This document shows positions 60,273-64,000 of a DNA stretch of 64,000 nucleotides, piece after piece (position 1 is the first letter of the stretch; each line of letters opens with the position of its first letter). Both the position numbers and the translations under genes were made by a program. The stretch is from HK1 sp965215295 (GTDB lineage Bacteria; Pseudomonadota; Gammaproteobacteria; HK1), in NCBI GenBank assembly GCA_965215295.1, contig OZ244045.1:3782001-3846000 (forward strand). The letters run 5' to 3'. Under the pieces are notes generated by a model, which worked only from the letters and a program-made list of their open reading frames with translations, searched no databases and was not told the origin of the DNA.

Positions 60273-61831
60273 ATGCGGATTGAACCGCCGCCCCCGGCGG
60301 TTCCGCCAGGCCGGCGCGGTCCCATGCGCAAAGCCGCCGTCGACACGACGTGCCTCGCGGCCGGCGCCGCCCTGCCGCTCGCGTTCGCGCCGTTCGGGCT
60401 GTTCCCCGTCGCGTTCGCGTCCCTCGCCACGCTGTTCCTGGCGTGGCGAGGATGCCCCACGCCGCGGCGCGCCTTCCTCCGCGGCTGGCTGTTCGGGGTC
60501 GGGTCCTTCGGCGCCGGCGTGTCCTGGGTCTACGAGAGCTTCGCGTTCGCCAACGTGGCGGGAGGGCTGGCGTTCGTGCTCACGGTGGGGCTCGTCGGGT
60601 GTCTCGCGCTCTATCCCGCCGTGCTCGGCTGGGGTGTGGCGCGTGTCGCGCCGGCCGGCGACGCGCCCGGTTGCTGGCGGTGTACCCGGCGGCATGGACG
60701 CTGTGGGAGTGGCTGCGAGGGTGGGCGTTCACCGGGCTCCCGTGGCTGCAGGTCGGGTACGCGCAGATCGACGCTCCCGCAGCGGGCTGGCTGCCGGTGC
60801 TGGGGGTGCACGGTGCCGGCGCCCTGGTTGCGTTCGCCGCCGGCGGGCTCGCGTTCGTGCTGTACCGCCGCGACCTGCGCGCAGTGGCGTCGTTCGGCGC
60901 CGCGGCGGCGCTGTGGGGCGCCGGGCTCGGGCTCGCGCGTACCGAATGGGTGCAGCCGGCGGGGTCGCCGGTGAAGGCCGCGATCGTTCAGGGCAACATC
61001 GCGCAGGATCGGAAGTGGCGCCCGGAGATGCGGGAGCCGACCCTGGAGCGGTATGCGGCGCTGACGCGGGAGCATTTCGACGCCGACCTCGTGGTATGGC
61101 CGGAGTCGGCGATCCCCGGGTTCCTCGATGCGCACAGGGGGTTCACGTACGCGCTCCTGGAGGAAGCCGTCGAGCGCGGCAGCGCGGTCCTCACCGGCGT
61201 GCCGGTCCGGGACGGTCCCGCAGGCCCCTACCTGAACGCGGTGGCGATGCTCGGACCGGAGCCCGGGTTCTATTTCAAGCGCCGCCTCGTCCCGTTCGGA
61301 GAGTACATGCCGTTCGCGTTCGTGCTTCGGCCGCTGGCGGCGGTGCTGGGGATCCGGATGACCGATTTCAGCCCCGGCCCGCGCGAGCAGGCGCCGATAC
61401 GGCTCGGTCCCCACGCGCTCGGGGTGTCGATCTGCTACGAAATCGCGTTCGCGAACGTGGTGCGCTCGGATCTCCCGGAGGCCGCGTTGCTGGTGACGGT
61501 CAGCAACGACGCGTGGTTCGGCGACTCCATCGGGCCGCACCAGCATCTGGAGATCGCCCGGGTGCGCGCGGCGGAGACGGGACGATGGCTGGTCCGCGCG
61601 ACCAACACCGGGCTGAGCGCGGTCATCTCGTCGAGAGGCGAGGTCCGCGCCCGGCTCCCGCAGTTCGAGATCGCGGCCGGCACGTTCGAGGTGGTTCCGA
61701 TGCGCGGCGAGACGCCCTGGGTGCGGTTCGGGGACGCACCGGTCTTGGGCGTCCTCGCGGTGTGGCTCGTCGCCGGCCTGGGGTGGGCGCGACGGGCATC
61801 GCAAGGCGCCGGCGCCGACGCGGTGATCTGA
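60273..61831 (+). pseudogene. lnt: Apolipoprotein N-acyltransferase Lnt, reading frame broken by a frameshift
   Basis: Attaches the third acyl chain to outer-membrane lipoproteins. The first frame (ATG 60273 or 60324) encodes the membrane part up to VLGWGVARVAPAGDA. Homology then continues in another frame from RLLAVYPAAWTLWEWLRGWA to the stop at 61831. The shift lies in a GACGCGCCCGG run at about 60659-60670, where two extra C's or one missing base would explain it. All catalytic parts are present: the glutamate in VVWPESAIPGFL, the lysine in FYFKRRLVPFGEYMPF and the cysteine in GVSICYEIAFA. Lnt is normally essential in gammaproteobacteria, so a sequencing error, true decay or recoding all need considering. 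It is otherwise intact, 12 bp after corC. Confidence 0.85.
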
Positions 61832-62482
61832 ATGGTTCCGGGGCCGGCCGCGATTCGTCTCGTTGCGTGCCTGGCCTTCGCGTCCGGCTCCGGCCTCGCC
61901 GGCGCCGAGACCGTCGAGGTGCTGCGCGCCGGCGACGTTGCCGGCTGGGAGGAGAAGGTCTTCGCGGGCAGGACGCTCTACGAGACGGTTCGGCGGGACG
62001 GCCGGACCGTGATCCGGGCGACGAGCCGCGGGACTGCTTCCGGCCTCTTCCTGCGGCGCCGGATCGATCTGGAGAAGACCCCGATCCTGCGCTGGACATG
62101 GCGTGTGGACGGGACCCTGGGAGACATCGACGAGCGCACCCGCGCCGGCGACGACTACAGCGCGAGGGTCTACGTCATACGTTCGCATCCGGTGTTCCTG
62201 TGGCGGACCCGCGCCGTGAACTACGTCTGGGCGAGCACCCGGGCCGCGGGAGAGACCTGGCCGAACGCGTACACCGATTCCTCCCGCCACATCGCGGTCC
62301 GCTCCGGCGACGCGCACGCCGGTCGGTGGGTCGACGAGCGCCGGGACGTGCGCGCCGACTTCCGCGATCTGTTCGGGGAGGCCGTCCGCTACGTCGATGC
62401 GGTCGCGATCATGACCGACACCGACAACACCGGCGGCGCCGCCGTGGCGTACTACGCGGACATCGCCTTCACGAGCGAATGA
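61832..62482 (+). CDS. DUF3047-family secreted protein
   Basis: A 216-residue protein directly following the lnt stop, from ATG 61832. Its N-terminus AIRLVACLAFASGSGLAGAE is a signal peptide with likely cleavage after the AGA-type site. The mature part contains TLYETVRRDGRTVIRATSRG, ILRWTWRVDGTLGDIDERTR and AGDDYSARVYVIRSHPVF, later AVNYVWASTR and YVDAVAIMTDTDNTGGAAVA, then YYADIAFTSE. These are hallmark segments of DUF3047, a beta-sandwich family of unknown function with periplasmic location. It is probably co-transcribed with the Lnt cluster. It converges on the TerB-like gene with only 18 bp between stops. Confidence 0.85.
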   Translation: MVPGPAAIRLVACLAFASGSGLAGAETVEVLRAGDVAGWEEKVFAGRTLYETVRRDGRTVIRATSRGTASGLFLRRRIDLEKTPILRWTWRVDGTLGDIDERTRAGDDYSARVYVIRSHPVFLWRTRAVNYVWASTRAAGETWPNAYTDSSRHIAVRSGDAHAGRWVDERRDVRADFRDLFGEAVRYVDAVAIMTDTDNTGGAAVAYYADIAFTSE

Positions 62483-62500
62483 GCGCCGGCTTCCGGGCGT

Positions 62501-62965
62501 TCAGGCCTCGTTCCGGGCCTTGTGCTTCATCCGGATGAACACCGAGTGCGGGACGTGGATGAGGTCCGCGATCCGGCGCACCAGATGCTCCTCGTACTTG
62601 TCGAGATCGCCGTCGGCGTAGGCGACCCGCCACAGCAGCTCCACCACGTGCGCCTTCTGTTCGTGATCGAGCTGGCGGTTGACGTGCCGGGTGAACTCGT
62701 AGAGTGACGTCGCGTCGTCGGCGCGCTCCTCCGCCCGCGCGAGCAGGTCTCGCGTTTCTTCCGGCGAGAGGTCGTCGAACGCCGCCGCCAGCGCCCGCAG
62801 GACCGCCTCCCGCTCCCCGGAACGGACTTCGTGGTCGGCCCGCGTCATCTCGACCAGCAACGCCGCCGTCGCCACGTGGTAGCCGTGTTCCCGCTCTTCG
62901 TCCTCCGCGGCGCCGGCCGCGGTGGCGAGGGTGGATTCGAACAGCCGCTGGAACGCCCGGATCAT
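62501..62965 (-). CDS. TerB-family protein (tellurite-resistance TerB-like domain, COG4103)
   Basis: The 154-residue all-helical protein starts MIRAFQRLFESTLA. It contains VATAALLVEMTRADHEVRSG followed by EREAVLRALAAAF, and VVELLWRVAYADGDLDKYEE followed by HLVRRIADLIHVP. The acidic DHEV and DGDLD loops at matching positions are the TerB metal-binding sites. Stand-alone TerB-like proteins are common in proteobacteria and are of uncertain function. Tellurite resistance is not implied without other Ter genes, and none is present here. The stop lies 18 bp from the convergent DUF3047 gene. No sign of decay. Confidence 0.85.
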   Translation of the reverse strand: MIRAFQRLFESTLATAAGAAEDEEREHGYHVATAALLVEMTRADHEVRSGEREAVLRALAAAFDDLSPEETRDLLARAEERADDATSLYEFTRHVNRQLDHEQKAHVVELLWRVAYADGDLDKYEEHLVRRIADLIHVPHSVFIRMKHKARNEA

Positions 62966-63144
62966 GGCCTTCTCCGCATCCGGTGGGCTCGCATTCGAGT
63001 CGAAGGCGAAACGAGAATGCCGGCATGGATCGTATCAGGCGGTGAAACCGGCGGGCGCACGACGTCGTTCCGCGCATCGCGGCGCAGCTCCCGGCTCGTT
63101 CGATGTGCTTCAATGTCCGTCCGCCCGATGCGGAGACATGTCGA

Positions 63145-63669
63145 GTGACGCTCGGTCGTTTGCATGCGAGGTGGGCGGGTTTCGTCGTCGTGGTGATTGC
63201 CGGGGTCTGGTTCGAACACTCGCCGTGGGGCGCGCGCCTGTCGAGCGAAGTACTCGAACTTCAGCTTCTCGTGCTCGACGGCTGGAGCTCGCCGAGCGCC
63301 GCCGGTCGATCTGCCGAAACGGGAGCCGGGACCGGGACGGCCCCCGAGGGTCCGGCGCTTCGTCCGCTCTCGCGCACGATGGGGGTGAGCTTGGTGGTCA
63401 TCGCCGCGCTGGTGTGGTGGGAGTCCGGCCGGCCGGGCTGGGCGCTTGCTTCTTCCCTGGTCGCGCTGGCGGCGCTGTTCGCGGTGTCGACCATGATGGT
63501 GCCGCGCGGCGTTCTGGTGCCCATCGCCGGTCCCGGCGCCGCAATCGTCGCCGGGATGCTCGGGCGGCGTGCACTCGAAGCCGTCATCGCGGCCCGTAGC
63601 CGCAGGCGGCGGGCGAAGGCGCGAGTCCGTCAACCGAAGGTGGTGGAAGCCCCCCGGCATCGCCCGTGA
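63145..63669 (+). CDS. Hypothetical membrane protein
   Basis: About 174 residues, unassigned. From GTG 63145 (preceded by GGAGA) the sequence reads VTLGRLHARWAGFVVVVIAG followed by VWFEHSPWGARLSS. After a polar linker come two or three more hydrophobic segments: SLVVIAALVWWESG, ALASSLVALAALFAVSTMMV and LVPIAGPGAAIVAGML. The C-terminus is basic (RSRRRRAKARVRQPK). The layout loosely recalls CHASE2-type sensor membrane halves with nothing attached, but I cannot assign it. An ATG start at 63103 is an alternative. The last 54 bases of the region are repeated directly downstream. Confidence 0.5.
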   Translation: MTLGRLHARWAGFVVVVIAGVWFEHSPWGARLSSEVLELQLLVLDGWSSPSAAGRSAETGAGTGTAPEGPALRPLSRTMGVSLVVIAALVWWESGRPGWALASSLVALAALFAVSTMMVPRGVLVPIAGPGAAIVAGMLGRRALEAVIAARSRRRRAKARVRQPKVVEAPRHRP

Positions 63670-63752
63670 CTCCGAGGCAGGCGCCGGGGCGGAGGCATGA
63701 GTCCGTCAACCGAAGGTGGTGGAAGCCCCCCGGCATCGCCCGTGACTCCGAG
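63623..63752. repeat. Direct 54-bp repeat at the 3' end of the membrane-protein gene
   Basis: Bases 63623-63676 (GAGTCCGTCAACCGAAGG...) are repeated exactly at 63699-63752, a 76-bp period. The first copy includes the gene's stop codon at 63667-63669; the second copy lies between that gene and tRNA-Sec. The sequence between copies also resembles the end of the second, so the unit may be the full 76 bp. Confidence 0.8.
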
Positions 63753-63797
63753 GAAAGTGCCAAGGCGGAGGTGCGAGCCGCGGGAACCGCGGTTGGC

Positions 63798-63889
63798 GGA
63801 AGAGGGTGGGAGTCGAACCCACCAGACACGTGGTACGCGTCTCACCGGATTTGAAGTCCGAGCGCCCCACCGGGGTGCGATCCTCTTCC
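63798..63889 (-). tRNA. selC: tRNA-Sec (selenocysteine tRNA, anticodon TCA)
   Basis: A 92-base tRNA on the minus strand. The acceptor GGAAGAGG/CCTCTTCC is 8 bp long, as expected for tRNA-Sec. The anticodon loop is CTTCAAA (TCA), with stem CGGA/TCCG. The long variable arm AGACGCGT-ACC-ACGTGTCT is almost fully paired, and the T-arm is GTGGG-TTCGACT-CCCAC. The 5' start GGAAGA is shared with E. coli selC. It implies the organism makes selenoproteins, although none was recognised in this window. Confidence 0.95.
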
Positions 63890-64000
63890 TCGGTCGTCCG
63901 AATCGTCTTCCGAGCCGAATGCCTCCACCACGGGCCGGCGCACCCGGCGGCGGTCGCCGAGACGTTCGGTGAAGCCGCTCCGGTCGAAGAACTCCAGCAG
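63842..64000 (-). CDS. selB: C-terminal end of SelB, selenocysteine-specific elongation factor (partial)
   Basis: On the minus strand a frame enters from the right edge reading LLEFFDRSGFTERLGDRRRV, then RRPVVEAFG and a polar tail. The segment 'LLE(F/Y)FDR.GFT.R.GD.R..R' matches the last winged-helix domain of SelB, which binds the SECIS element. The neighbouring selC gene makes this assignment much stronger. No stop occurs before the tRNA: the frame continues through 48 bp of selC and ends at a TGA (63842-63844) in the anticodon-stem/variable-arm region. Only 52 residues are visible, so the identity is probable rather than certain. Confidence 0.7.
   Translation of the reverse strand: MLEFFDRSGFTERLGDRRRVRRPVVEAFGSEDDSDDRGRGSHPGGALGLQIR

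Overview
The window looks like chromosome of a high-GC Gram-negative bacterium, most likely a proteobacterium and probably a gammaproteobacterium. The evidence is the miaB-phoH-ybeY-corC-lnt housekeeping run, hspQ, an outer-membrane lipoprotein acyltransferase, surface-polysaccharide genes (wecB/wecC, Wzm/Wzt-type exporter) and bacterial-type tRNAs. Base composition is about two thirds G+C by eye (not computed). One short AT-rich stretch (about 22670-22905) stands out.

Layout. 1-4424: surface-polysaccharide genes (wecB, wecC, then a convergent two-gene ABC exporter). 4583-17623: propionate/fatty-acid metabolism: crotonase, propionyl-CoA synthetase, methylmalonyl-CoA mutase, propionyl-CoA carboxylase beta and alpha chains, MeaB and methylmalonyl-CoA epimerase. 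Together these take propionate to succinyl-CoA. A Phd/PIN toxin-antitoxin pair and a decayed NYN-domain gene sit inside this cluster. 17686-22385: a leftward group of a repeat-bearing LysM-like membrane protein, a class-III aminotransferase, a ketopantoate-reductase-like enzyme and a hydratase of the MhpD/FAH fold. 22908-24428: a DUF222/HNH (13E12-type) protein. 24576-38091: a type I-G (formerly I-U) CRISPR-Cas locus with 22 identical 37-bp repeats. Its cas1 gene is cut in two by a 3.4-kb three-gene transposon. 38458-44593: accessory genes (dioxygenase-like protein, glutaredoxin/HesB/rhodanese fusion, HtrA-like pseudoprotease, unknown helical protein, Schlafen/AlbA-type ATP-binding regulator). 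44778-51574: a leftward Yej/Dpp-type peptide ABC transporter. 51650-64000: tRNA-Arg(UCG), GFA protein, acyl-CoA ligase, HspQ, IlvE, YbaK-like deacylase, MiaB-PhoH-YbeY-CorC-Lnt, DUF3047 and TerB-like proteins, tRNA-Sec (selC) and the 3' end of selB.

Two results are the most interesting. First, removing bases 27465-30875 plus one 4-bp copy of the flanking duplication rebuilds an uninterrupted 338-codon cas1. The CRISPR adaptation module was therefore knocked out by a precise, apparently recent transposition, while the interference genes and the array look intact. Second, at three separate gene junctions (pccB/pccA, oligopeptide-binding protein/dppB, dppB/dppC) small ORFs are inserted. They are diverged or near-identical tandem copies of the start of the downstream gene, and each is joined by 4-nt RTGA stop-start overlaps. 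This suggests recurrent junction-spanning duplications that preserve translational coupling. I know of no description of this pattern.

All calls come from reading the sequence and recognising families. No database search was possible.
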